64,000 nt of DNA from Candidatus Kuenenia stuttgartensis (GTDB taxonomy: Bacteria > Planctomycetota > Planctomycetia > Gemmatales > Gemmataceae), in the NCBI GenBank assembly GCA_945875585.1, contig CAMCLK010000005.1, positions 50,136 through 114,135 on the forward strand, read 5' to 3'. Of this stretch, positions 38,901-46,418 are shown piece after piece. The position numbers and the translations under genes were made by a program. The notes under the pieces were generated by a model that saw only the letters and a program-made list of their open reading frames with translations, did not search any database and was not told where the DNA came from. How positions within the stretch are numbered: position 1 is the stretch's first letter; every line of letters starts with the position of its first letter.

Positions 38901-39038
38901 TCGGCGCCGTACGCTTATCTGGGTCCCTGCCAATACGTTTCCCATCAAGGCAGTCGGCCCATGAGTATTATCTGGAAGCTCAGGCATCCAGTTCCGGCCA
39001 GGTTGTTCAGGGTGATGGCCCGGCAGATTATCGCCTAA
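35921..39038 (+). CDS. PLD-like nuclease / SF2 helicase / DUF3427 protein, interrupted by a frameshift
   Basis: A protein of about 1038 residues in two frames. Residues 130-290 are a phospholipase D-like nuclease domain with the HxK motif in RLHAKSYLF and GSAYIGSANIS. An SF2 helicase follows from about 310: Walker A VVAATGTGKT, DEFHH in place of DEAH, GLTATPERTD, and motif VI QQMGRGLRLHPDK. The first frame enters DUF3427 (YTRDEILVALGHW) and stops at 38722. The rest of DUF3427 (DYSPTTMYEDYLVSHNLFHW, SHQGSRPMSIIWKL) is in the +1 frame to 39038. The join is a T7 run at 38690-38696; six T would give DAFFVTLQKTEADYSPTT without a break. The start is GTG at 35921. Such proteins are thought to act in DNA processing or defence; the specific role is unknown. 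Confidence 0.88.
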
Positions 39039-39064
39039 CATTTGCCTACAGGTTTGTTCTAGCC

Positions 39065-40531
39065 TCACCATTCCCGTCTTTCACGCGAGCTTGGTATATT
39101 CAACATTTTGCGGTATTTTGTGATGGTGCGGCGGGCTATTGGCACGCCTGATTGGCCCATGCGCTCCACAAGGTCCTCGTCTGACAACGGATTGGTTTTG
39201 TCTTCAGATTCCACCAATTCCGTTAGCTTTCGCTTGATGATTTCCCACGCCAATTCCTCGCCACTCGCAGTGGTTGTGCCACCACCAAAGAATCGTTTCA
39301 GGGGGAAAATGCCACGGGGGGTTTGCGCGTATTTGTCGTCCACCGCCCGGCTGATGGTGGTCACGTGCACACCCACATCATCGGCGATTTGCTGCATTTT
39401 CAAAGGTTCGATATATTCGGGGCCCATGTCGAGGAACTTTTTCTGTCGCTCCACGATGGCTCGTGTGACACGTTCTAGTGTGTATTTTCGTTGTTCAATG
39501 GCTTCCTGCAACCAATTGGCGGCGTTCACCTTGCGTTTAAGGTAATCGCGTGTGGTGGAATCGGTTTGCTTGCTTTTGGCCATGGTCTCGTATTCGGTAT
39601 TGACCCGAAGGTTGGGGATCATGTCGTCCTTCAGTCGCACCGAATAGTTGCCGTCCTCTTGCAATTCAATAATGACGTCCGGTACCAGCGCCATGGCCTT
39701 TTCACCGGTGAATCCCGAGCCGGGCTTGGGGTTCAGGTGTTTCAGGGCCTCAATCGCTTCACGGATATCTGTCAATTCCCGGCCCGTGCGCCGCTGGATG
39801 GCTGGCAATCTGTTGTGTTGGATGTCTTCCAGATGATTGTTGATGAGCTGGCGTACCAGTTCCGCGCGCGGTGTTTGCCGGGTGACCTGAAGCAGAAGCA
39901 CTTCTTTGAGATCTCTGCCTCCCACACCGGCGGGATCAAAACGCTGCAAGCAGTCGAGCGCGTCTTCCAGTTCGTCTACGGTAACTGCTGGGTCGTGGGC
40001 TTCTGCCAGCGTTGTCATATCGGTGGTCAGGTAACCGTTATCGTCGACCGCTTCAGCCAGATAACGCACCAAGGCCAGAGTTTCTGGCGAGGCATCGACA
40101 AACGGTATCTGTTCCAACAGGTGATCGAGTAGGGTGGGACCACGGCCAGGCGCGTTCTGCATGAGGTCGTGGTGTTTGTCCGCCAGATCATCGCGTGCCC
40201 CGCGCGATAACCGGGATTCGGTATCGATGGCATCGCCATAATCACGGGTCATGTCGTCGAGTCTGCGGAAATCGGCTTCACCCCCAACGGGGTCCATTTT
40301 CAATATGCCGATGTCGTCGTCGCGTCTCAATTCCTGAAGAGTTTCTCGATCGATTGATTCGCCGTCTTGCTCGCGGACAAGTTCCAGCACGGGGTTTTCC
40401 TGCAGTTCCTGATCGATGCGCTCCTGAAGCGCCAGTACTGGCATTTGCAGGATTTCCATCGATTGGATCATGCGGGGCGCCAACCGCATATCCATCGACA
40501 TTCGTTGAGACATGGAGGTTTCTAGGCGCAT
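39065..40531 (-). CDS. rpoN: RNA polymerase sigma-54 factor RpoN
   Basis: A 488-residue sigma factor from the ATG at 40531, chosen because MRLETSMSQRMSMDMRLAPR is the usual glutamine/leucine-rich region I start; the frame is open to 40663 without homology. Region I continues with MIQSMEILQMPVLALQERI. A long acidic region II follows, then the core-binding region III and the HTH near residue 400 (MQQIADDVGVHVTTISRAV). The RpoN box ARRTITKYRK, which recognises the -24 promoter element, lies at about 466-475. It directs transcription from -24/-12 promoters with AAA+ activators. It follows recR by 31 bases on the same strand. Confidence 0.97.
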   Translation of the reverse strand: MRLETSMSQRMSMDMRLAPRMIQSMEILQMPVLALQERIDQELQENPVLELVREQDGESIDRETLQELRRDDDIGILKMDPVGGEADFRRLDDMTRDYGDAIDTESRLSRGARDDLADKHHDLMQNAPGRGPTLLDHLLEQIPFVDASPETLALVRYLAEAVDDNGYLTTDMTTLAEAHDPAVTVDELEDALDCLQRFDPAGVGGRDLKEVLLLQVTRQTPRAELVRQLINNHLEDIQHNRLPAIQRRTGRELTDIREAIEALKHLNPKPGSGFTGEKAMALVPDVIIELQEDGNYSVRLKDDMIPNLRVNTEYETMAKSKQTDSTTRDYLKRKVNAANWLQEAIEQRKYTLERVTRAIVERQKKFLDMGPEYIEPLKMQQIADDVGVHVTTISRAVDDKYAQTPRGIFPLKRFFGGGTTTASGEELAWEIIKRKLTELVESEDKTNPLSDEDLVERMGQSGVPIARRTITKYRKMLNIPSSRERREW

Positions 40532-40562
40532 AATGGAATCCCATCCTCCCTTGTGGCTGTTT

Positions 40563-41177
40563 TCAGAACGAGCCGCGACCTTCCAGGGCATCCGACAGCA
40601 TCTGGCTGTTGGCAAATTCCAAAACCGAACCGGTGGGCAATCCGCGAGCCAGACGGGTAACATTCAGGCCCATGGGCGTGAGCAATCCGGAAATGTAAAG
40701 TGCCGTACCATCGCCTTCAAGCGTTGGATTGGTGGCCATGATGACTTCCCGTATCACGCCAGATCTGGCTCGTTCCAGAAGCAAGTCGATGGTCAACCGG
40801 TCGGCCCCGATCCCATCCAATGGCGATAAGCGCCCGTGCAGGATGTGGTAGAGGCCACGGAAGCTGCCGCTTCTTTCAACCACCGCCTGATCTCTCGGCT
40901 GTTCGACCACGCAAACGATATTCGGGTCGCGCCTAGGGTCGAGACAGGTTTGGCACGTGTCGTTTTCCGTGGGCATGCAGCAACATCTGCAACGCTTAAG
41001 TTTGTCTTTGAGTTCGCGCAGCGCGTCTGCCAAGGCCAGAACTTCTTCCCTTGGAGCATTCAGCAGGTGGTGTGTCACCCGTTCGGCACTTTTGGGCCCC
41101 AAGCCGGGCAACTGCCCGAGCATTTCCTGCACCCTGCCCAGCACCGTGGTCGCCGTGACCGGTTCCCTCCGGCCTGC
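40563..41177 (-). CDS. recR: Recombination protein RecR
   Basis: A 204-residue protein from the ATG at 41177, which has AGGAG 9 bases upstream; an ATG at 41213 is in frame but less well placed. It contains the helix-hairpin-helix LPGLGPKSAERVTHHLL, a four-cysteine zinc finger (CRCCCMPTENDTCQTC), the Toprim domain (NIVCVVEQPRDQAVVE) and the Walker-B-like C-terminus with LARGLPTGSVLEF. RecR works with RecF/RecO in loading RecA at gapped DNA. The position downstream of dnaX and the SRP RNA is the classic bacterial order. Confidence 0.97.
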   Translation of the reverse strand, partial: AGRREPVTATTVLGRVQEMLGQLPGLGPKSAERVTHHLLNAPREEVLALADALRELKDKLKRCRCCCMPTENDTCQTCLDPRRDPNIVCVVEQPRDQAVVERSGSFRGLYHILHGRLSPLDGIGADRLTIDLLLERARSGVIREVIMATNPTLEGDGTALYISGLLTPMGLNVTRLARGLPTGSVLEFANSQMLSDALEGRGSF

Positions 41178-41315
41178 CATAAAAAATCTCCTAGGTTCAT
41201 CCGTTCCCGTCACTTGTCATCAGCATTATACCCACGATTCTGATGCGGCGAAATACGATTGCCGCGAATTGGCCCAAAAATTGCATATAACTAATGTTTG
41301 CAGGGCTTGTGGAAA

Positions 41316-43097
41316 TCAAGCAGGCTTCGTTTCGGACTGGCCAAAGTTCTCATCTGCCTGAACGATGGTTGCCCGGAATGTTTCCACGGCATGGCGAACA
41401 AGGGGAATCAGTTCTGCCCGGTCTTTGGCTAATCGCCGTGCCACGGGAGATATTTTGACTTCTGGTTCGGGTGTTCCCTGAGCATTGTCTGAAGGTGTTT
41501 CTGCGCCTTCTTCCAATTCCAAACTGACGGTGCAAGCGTTGCCTGTGTGCTGGCTCAGCAATTCACTGATTTTGCTAACACGCGCCGCGGCCCCCATGAA
41601 GTAGTCGTAGGAAGCGCGCGCGCTGCTAGGGAAGAACAATGTTGTGGCGTTGGGTGCGCGAACCTTGAGCGTGGCCTTACCAGCTTTGCCGCCAAGCATG
41701 GGGCCGAGCGCGGCTAGTACATCGGGCCAGGCCTCCAGAGGACTACGGGGTGCTTGAACCTTCGGCACCTGTTGTTGAGTCACCTGAGGGGCCGGAGATT
41801 CAGGCCCTGTCGCCTGGTCCCCGGCCGAAGCTTTTTTTGGTGGCGGTTCCGGTGCCGCTGGCCGGGAGATCATCGGGCGAGCAGCAGGTGCAGTGGCTGG
41901 TCGCTGCTGCCCACCAGTCTGTAAGAGGCTTTGTGCCAGTTGGGCAACGGGCATTACCTGGGCCAATCTGGCCATGCGCACGAGTGTCAGTTCCAGAAGA
42001 AGGCGTGGATGGGTGCTGTCGCGCAGGCGGAACAGGCCATGGTCGAGCACCTCAAGCCCGGCAAGGGTCGCTTCCATGTCGCGACGCGGTGCCATGGCGA
42101 TAAGGGCATCTCGGAACCGGGGCGCCACATTCAGGTCGGGCATGCTGGACCCACCCGCCTGCACCACCATCAAGTCACGCCACCAAGAGGCCATTTGCTC
42201 GAGAACCTGACGAGGGCTTACACCGCTAACGTTGGGGTTGTCTAACAGGCGGAGGACTTCGTCGGCGCGCTCATCCATAATGGCTTGGGCAATCCCGGCA
42301 ATCATTTCGTCATTGCCGGTGCCAAGAAGTTCATGCACGGCCTGAGCTGTTAGCGTGCCAGATGTGAAGGCGAGCGCCTGATCTAGCAGCGACTGCCCGT
42401 CTCGCATCGACCCGGAAGCCTGACGGGCGATCAGCGTCAGCGCCTCGGGCTCTGCCTCCCTGTTTTCCTTGGTAACGATTTCCCCAAGAAGCTTGGCGAT
42501 TGCCGAGGTGCCAATGGCGCGAAAATCAAACCGCTGGCAGCGTGAAAGAATCGTTGGAATGACTTTGTGGATGTCGGTTGTCGCGAGAATAAATTTGACA
42601 TGCGCTGGCGGTTCTTCAAGCGTTTTCAGCAACGCGTTGAAGGACGAGTTGGACAGCATGTGAACTTCGTCGATAATATAAATCTTGAATTTGCAGTGCG
42701 CTGGCAGATAAGCCGTGTTGGCTCTTAAGTCGCGAATGCTTTCGACATCGTTATTGCTGGCGCCGTCGATTTCGATCACATCGACTTCGTCGCCACGGGC
42801 AATTCGCTCGCATGGCTGGCATTTTCCGCACGGTTCGGGAGTTGGGCCTTTTTCGCAGTTGAGTGCCCGCGCCATGATGCGCGCCGCCGAGGTTTTACCG
42901 ACACCGCGGGGGCCTGTGAACATGTAGGCGTGGCCGATGCGACCGGATTTGATGGCATTCGAAAGAGCATCTGCGACAGCTTTTTGCCCGACCAGTGATT
43001 CAAATCCCTGAGGGCGGTAACGGCGGGCTAAAACGGTGTATCCGGCATCTGGTGCCGACACGACTTCTTCCGTTTGTTCCGGACGGCTTTTGGCCAT
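41316..43097 (-). CDS. dnaX: DNA polymerase III subunits gamma and tau
   Basis: A 593-residue clamp-loader ATPase. It has the RRYRPQGFESLVGQ entry motif, Walker A GPRGVGKTS (about 62-70), the four-cysteine zinc module (CEKGPTPEPCGKCQPC), DEVHMLS, LLKTLEEPPAHV and the sensor SRCQRFDF. The proline-rich linker after about residue 385 leads to a tau-type C-terminal domain of about 130 residues. In the linker, codons 420-422 read CCA AAA AAA; the A7 run (41838-41832) can slip. In the -1 frame ten codons and then TGA follow, giving a 432-residue gamma-like product. A GGGAGA ribosome-binding site lies 9 bases upstream of the start. It is 138 bases ahead of recR. Confidence 0.97.
   Translation of the reverse strand: MAKSRPEQTEEVVSAPDAGYTVLARRYRPQGFESLVGQKAVADALSNAIKSGRIGHAYMFTGPRGVGKTSAARIMARALNCEKGPTPEPCGKCQPCERIARGDEVDVIEIDGASNNDVESIRDLRANTAYLPAHCKFKIYIIDEVHMLSNSSFNALLKTLEEPPAHVKFILATTDIHKVIPTILSRCQRFDFRAIGTSAIAKLLGEIVTKENREAEPEALTLIARQASGSMRDGQSLLDQALAFTSGTLTAQAVHELLGTGNDEMIAGIAQAIMDERADEVLRLLDNPNVSGVSPRQVLEQMASWWRDLMVVQAGGSSMPDLNVAPRFRDALIAMAPRRDMEATLAGLEVLDHGLFRLRDSTHPRLLLELTLVRMARLAQVMPVAQLAQSLLQTGGQQRPATAPAARPMISRPAAPEPPPKKASAGDQATGPESPAPQVTQQQVPKVQAPRSPLEAWPDVLAALGPMLGGKAGKATLKVRAPNATTLFFPSSARASYDYFMGAAARVSKISELLSQHTGNACTVSLELEEGAETPSDNAQGTPEPEVKISPVARRLAKDRAELIPLVRHAVETFRATIVQADENFGQSETKPA
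41832..41838 (-). promoter_or_regulatory. A7 slippery run in dnaX, candidate site for gamma/tau production
   Basis: On the coding strand the run reads CCA AAA AAA GCT, an A-AAA-AAA heptamer of the X-XXY-YYZ kind. A -1 slip gives the codons AGC TTC GGC CGG GGA CCA GGC GAC AGG GCC and then TGA, ten residues after Lys422. A small hairpin (CAGGC, loop GACAGG, GCCTG) lies shortly downstream, overlapping that stop. The position matches the end of the ATPase-plus-domain-III part, where gamma ends in E. coli (431 residues) and where Thermus dnaX slips on an A9 run. No Shine-Dalgarno-like stimulator is visible upstream. Confidence 0.6.
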
Positions 43098-43142
43098 CGC
43101 CGCACATCTCCCTTAAGGTTGAGCGACATCCAGCTAAAGGAA

Positions 43143-43157
43143 CCGGCATCCTGCCGG
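43143..43157 (-). terminator. Small hairpin between SRP RNA and dnaX
   Basis: A 6-bp stem, CCGGCA and TGCCGG, with a 3-base loop, followed on the minus strand by TTCCTTT. It lies just after the SRP RNA 3' end and before the dnaX ribosome-binding site. It could be a weak terminator for the RNA, or only part of the 3' processing region. Confidence 0.35.
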
Positions 43158-43177
43158 CGGGCGTGAGTGCCGCGGCG

Positions 43178-43288
43178 GGACGCCGGAAGAGGATGATCCA
43201 CTGCACAAGGGGGCGCTGCTTATGGCTGCTCCTTCCGGTCTGACCAGGTTCACAACTTCCCTTTGCGTGGGTCCCCTCCCGGCGTCTC
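43178..43288 (-). ncRNA. ffs: Signal recognition particle RNA (4.5S-type)
   Basis: On the minus strand the conserved helix-8 core is plain: AACCTGGTCAGACCGGAAGG followed by AGCAGC, matching the GTCAG, GGAA tetraloop and AGCAGC elements of bacterial SRP RNA. The outer arms pair: GACGCCGGGAGGGGA on the 5' side with TCCTCTTCCGGCGTC on the 3' side. The pairing may extend further, to about 43296 and 43171, so the ends are approximate. The RNA, with Ffh, targets membrane and exported proteins. It lies directly upstream of dnaX, as in many bacteria. No protein-coding frame over it is credible. Confidence 0.93.
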
Positions 43289-43348
43289 GCCGCGGAGTCT
43301 CCGCCGCTGACGCACCATTCTAACGCCCACCCTGCCAATGCGCCACCC

Positions 43349-44536
43349 TCAGCGGGCTGATCCATTTTTGCTCACTGATTTGACAGCAGCCTGCTGAAGG
43401 GCCAATCGCATGGGCGAGGCATCGCCGTTACCAAGACCTGTCCGCTGGATCAGCAGAATGATGAAAAGGTCCTGCTTCGGGTCGATCCACGCCTGCGTGC
43501 CGTATGCCCCGCCATGGCCATAAGTACCAGCGGATAGCATTGCTGTAACTCCTTTGGGAGTCTTCACATGGGCCCATCCGAGGCCAAATCCCATCCCTTC
43601 CACGAAGCCGCATGGAATGTCACCCGTTTGCAACCGGGTCATTTCCTCCAGCGCTTTGGAACTGATCACACGCGTTCCATTCAGTTCACCACCCAGCAGC
43701 ATGGCCCGGTAAAGCCGCGATAAATCATCGGCAGTTGAATACAGCCCACCCGCGGGAATGGGGTGCTTGGCACCTGCGGGCGGACCCGTCAGCGGCGTTC
43801 CCGAATCGACCAATTTCCCGTTCTTCCGGTCGTAGGTATAGGCCAGACGCTTCAGCTGCAGTGGAGTGGGGTAGAACGATGTTTCCTTCATTCCCAGTGG
43901 AACCAGTAGCTTGGCCTGCATTCTGTCCTCAAACCGGGTGCCCGAAACCACTTCCACCAACCGCCCCAAGGTGTCGATGCCAGCGTTGCAATACGCCCAT
44001 TTGGACCCGGGCTCAAATTCCAGTGGCCGCTGAGCCAGTACCAAAGAGGCTTCCCCCAACGAGTGATCTCTGCGGTCGTACAGTTTGTCGAGGCCTTTGG
44101 GGTAACCGCCTGGCAGTCCGGATGTGTGCCGCATCAGGTCGCGCACAGTGGGTTGCCTTGCGGGTTTATCGAGCACGACCCGCGTGCCTTTTCGCTCTTT
44201 GATCAGAGGCATATCTCGAAATTCAGGCAGGTATTGTGCCAAGGGAGCATCGAGGTCGATTTTGCCTTCATCAACCAGTTGCATTACCACTAACGCGGTC
44301 ATTGGTTTGGTCATGGACGCAATGCGGAACAAAGCGTCCTTCGGCATGGGATCGCCGGTACCCGTGTCGCGGATACCAATCGCCTCATGGGCCAATACCC
44401 CGGATTTGCGACCGACCACCGCCACGGCACCTGAAAGTTCGCTTGAAGCCACAAACGGTTCCAGCGCCTGACGCACGGCCACAGCCGTTGTGGGATCCTG
44501 ACGGAAGGTCAGGATCGCGCACAGTAATATGACCAT
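43349..44536 (-). CDS. Beta-lactamase-fold serine hydrolase (class C/EstB family)
   Basis: A 395-residue protein with a short hydrophobic N-terminus (MVILLCAILT), suggesting export. The serine hydrolase motifs are present: SMTK (Ser74, Lys77), the YxN-type triad YCN near 179 (WAYCNAGIDTLGRL), and a C-terminal GHGGAYGTQAWID in place of the KTG box. Such proteins are usually esterases or D-aminopeptidase-like enzymes rather than antibiotic-hydrolysing beta-lactamases. It is 14 bases downstream of the sulfatase gene and probably co-transcribed with it. The natural substrate is unknown. Confidence 0.9.
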   Translation of the reverse strand: MVILLCAILTFRQDPTTAVAVRQALEPFVASSELSGAVAVVGRKSGVLAHEAIGIRDTGTGDPMPKDALFRIASMTKPMTALVVMQLVDEGKIDLDAPLAQYLPEFRDMPLIKERKGTRVVLDKPARQPTVRDLMRHTSGLPGGYPKGLDKLYDRRDHSLGEASLVLAQRPLEFEPGSKWAYCNAGIDTLGRLVEVVSGTRFEDRMQAKLLVPLGMKETSFYPTPLQLKRLAYTYDRKNGKLVDSGTPLTGPPAGAKHPIPAGGLYSTADDLSRLYRAMLLGGELNGTRVISSKALEEMTRLQTGDIPCGFVEGMGFGLGWAHVKTPKGVTAMLSAGTYGHGGAYGTQAWIDPKQDLFIILLIQRTGLGNGDASPMRLALQQAAVKSVSKNGSAR

Positions 44537-44550
44537 GTTTGAACTCCGTA

Positions 44551-46317
44551 TCAGGGATTGCTTGGCGCCAAGATCATTTCTTGAAGGTCCATGACGGCTA
44601 CGCCCGGTTTGGAAAGAGGGCGCACCAAGATGGCGACGCGACCGGGTTTCAACGCGATTTTGCCAACATCACGGGTGACCCAATTCTGGAATCCACCCGT
44701 TTCCTCGACTTTCCATTCCAGTGGCGTGCCTGCCACTTCAAAGGCCACGCGCGCGCCTCCTGATCCGTTTCCGCATCCCTGCACTATCCGCAAAACATAA
44801 GTGCCTTCCTTTTCGACAGTGGCTTCAAATTTGGCGATATCCGCCTGACGGATCCAGAAACCAAGAGTGTTTTTGTGCGGCTGTGGCTCGAACCGCAACT
44901 GCGCGCCCTCCACATTCGCGGTCGACGAGGAAATCCGGATCACACCGTCTTTTCCCGGCGGGTTCGGCTTATATGCCGTGTTGGGAGTCGGCATCACGGC
45001 CCCGGTTTCCTTGCGCCACGCTTCAAGCGCCTTGGCCATGGAGGCAACGCGGTCGGGTTGGTCAAGCGCCAAATTGCGCGATTCAGAAGGATCTGCCTGC
45101 AGGTCGAAGAGTTCGCGTCGTTGATTTTCGTAAAACTCGACCAATTTCCAGCGGCCATCGCGCCATGCGCCACCGGGTTTACCACCCTGATTGGCATAGT
45201 GCGGGTAGTGCCAGCCCAGCGTTCGGGCAGGCGATGGTTGGCCCTTGAGTGCCCCCACCATCGAGATACCATCGAGGGAATCGGGAAGCTTGATACCGGC
45301 CAATTCTGTCAGTGTGGGTAGTAAGTCGATGCCATTTGCCGGAGTATCAACCACCCTGGGGGTAATGCCGGGTGCGCTTACCAGCAGGGGGACACGGATG
45401 CCACCTTCGTATAAGTAACCTTTTCCTTCCCGTAATGGGGCATTGCTTGTGGCAGGAGTATTCGGCCCTTCGCGGGTGCACAGTCCGCCATTGTCGGATG
45501 TGAAAGCCACGACGGTGTCGGTGTCGCGGCCTGTTTCGCGCAATGTTTTCATGATGAGCCCAACGCCATTATCCACATGTTCAAGCATGGCGGCGTAGAT
45601 CGGGTTGCCCTGAGAGCCCGGTCTGCCCGCAGTGTACTTTTTGACGGTGGCTTCAGGGGCCCGCAGCGGCGTGTGCGGCGCATAATGGGCAAGTACCAGT
45701 AGAAACGGTTTGCCTGAATTGGCGCGGATGAAAGACGCGGCTTCCTGTGAAAGCCTGTCGGTGAGGTATTCGCCTTCCGGGGCCTGTTCCAGCCCGGGAA
45801 TAAACGCGCCTTTAGCGTCGCGATAGGGGGCGAAATAACTGCGTGGAGACCCGGCACCATCGGCGGCCTTGTGGAAGGCGAAACCTTGCTCGCCCGGGCC
45901 TTTGCCCGCACCGCCCAAATGCCATTTGCCGATGTATCCGGTCGAGAAACCAGCTTTGGTGAACACCTCGCCGATGGTTGTGGCTTCCAGGGGCAGGCCA
46001 TTGGGAAGTGTCGGTCGGGAAAGTGCCTGACCCGGTTGATCTGGCCTGCCGGGAAGCCAGTCGGTCAGCCCGAAGCGTACGGGATGCCTGCCAGTCATGA
46101 TTCCCGCTCTGCTAGGAGAGCAGACTGGGCAGGCGCTGCTGGCCTGAGTGAAGCGCGCGCCCGATTGGGCCAAGGCGTCGATATTTGGCGTTTTGTGGTA
46201 CTTGCTACCATCGCAGCCGAGATCGCGAGCGCCAAGGTCATCGGCCACAATCAACACCACGCCGCGCGTCGGCGCACTGCTCAGGGCGCAGCAGAGCGCC
46301 AGAACCATCAGATTCAT
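44551..46317 (-). CDS. Sulfatase (arylsulfatase family, formylglycine-dependent)
   Basis: A 588-residue exported protein with a short signal peptide (MNLMVLALCCALSSAPTRG). The metal-binding aspartates lie in IVADDLG (26-27). The formylglycine motif CSPSR is at residues 66-70, followed by the usual AGIMTGRHPVRFG. FTSDNGG holds the second metal site. The last 130 residues (from about 460) form a beta-rich accessory domain (VRISSSTANVEGAQLRFE). It would desulfate a glycan or similar polymer outside the cytoplasm. Cys66 must be matured by a formylglycine-generating enzyme, which is not clearly encoded here. It is upstream of, and closely linked to, the beta-lactamase-fold gene. Confidence 0.95.
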   Translation of the reverse strand: MNLMVLALCCALSSAPTRGVVLIVADDLGARDLGCDGSKYHKTPNIDALAQSGARFTQASSACPVCSPSRAGIMTGRHPVRFGLTDWLPGRPDQPGQALSRPTLPNGLPLEATTIGEVFTKAGFSTGYIGKWHLGGAGKGPGEQGFAFHKAADGAGSPRSYFAPYRDAKGAFIPGLEQAPEGEYLTDRLSQEAASFIRANSGKPFLLVLAHYAPHTPLRAPEATVKKYTAGRPGSQGNPIYAAMLEHVDNGVGLIMKTLRETGRDTDTVVAFTSDNGGLCTREGPNTPATSNAPLREGKGYLYEGGIRVPLLVSAPGITPRVVDTPANGIDLLPTLTELAGIKLPDSLDGISMVGALKGQPSPARTLGWHYPHYANQGGKPGGAWRDGRWKLVEFYENQRRELFDLQADPSESRNLALDQPDRVASMAKALEAWRKETGAVMPTPNTAYKPNPPGKDGVIRISSSTANVEGAQLRFEPQPHKNTLGFWIRQADIAKFEATVEKEGTYVLRIVQGCGNGSGGARVAFEVAGTPLEWKVEETGGFQNWVTRDVGKIALKPGRVAILVRPLSKPGVAVMDLQEMILAPSNP

Positions 46318-46418
46318 GTTTGTTTCTCCATGCCAAGGCGTAATGCTCGCTCATTGGCCCGTTAGGGTCAAGCATGAGGAAACATGTGTTTGTCGGGCTG
46401 CTTGATTTTCAACCAGCG

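Noticed and set aside
38655..39038. A separate small gene after the helicase
   Set aside because: Its sequence is the missing end of DUF3427, in the +1 frame and overlapping the helicase. It is one broken gene.
35921..39038. The helicase as part of a multi-gene phage defence system
   Set aside because: No methyltransferase, nuclease partner or other defence gene is next to it; the neighbours are a RAYT and rpoN. The protein family alone is not enough for the claim.
43011..43026. A T-arm-like GATTCAAATCC motif suggesting a tRNA
   Set aside because: It lies in the dnaX coding sequence (antisense reading of DSLVGQ-type codons) with no cloverleaf around it. No tRNA was found in the window.
43000..43365. 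Frame covering the SRP RNA region
   Set aside because: The RNA core motifs and the pairing arms explain the sequence, and the frame has no protein-like features.
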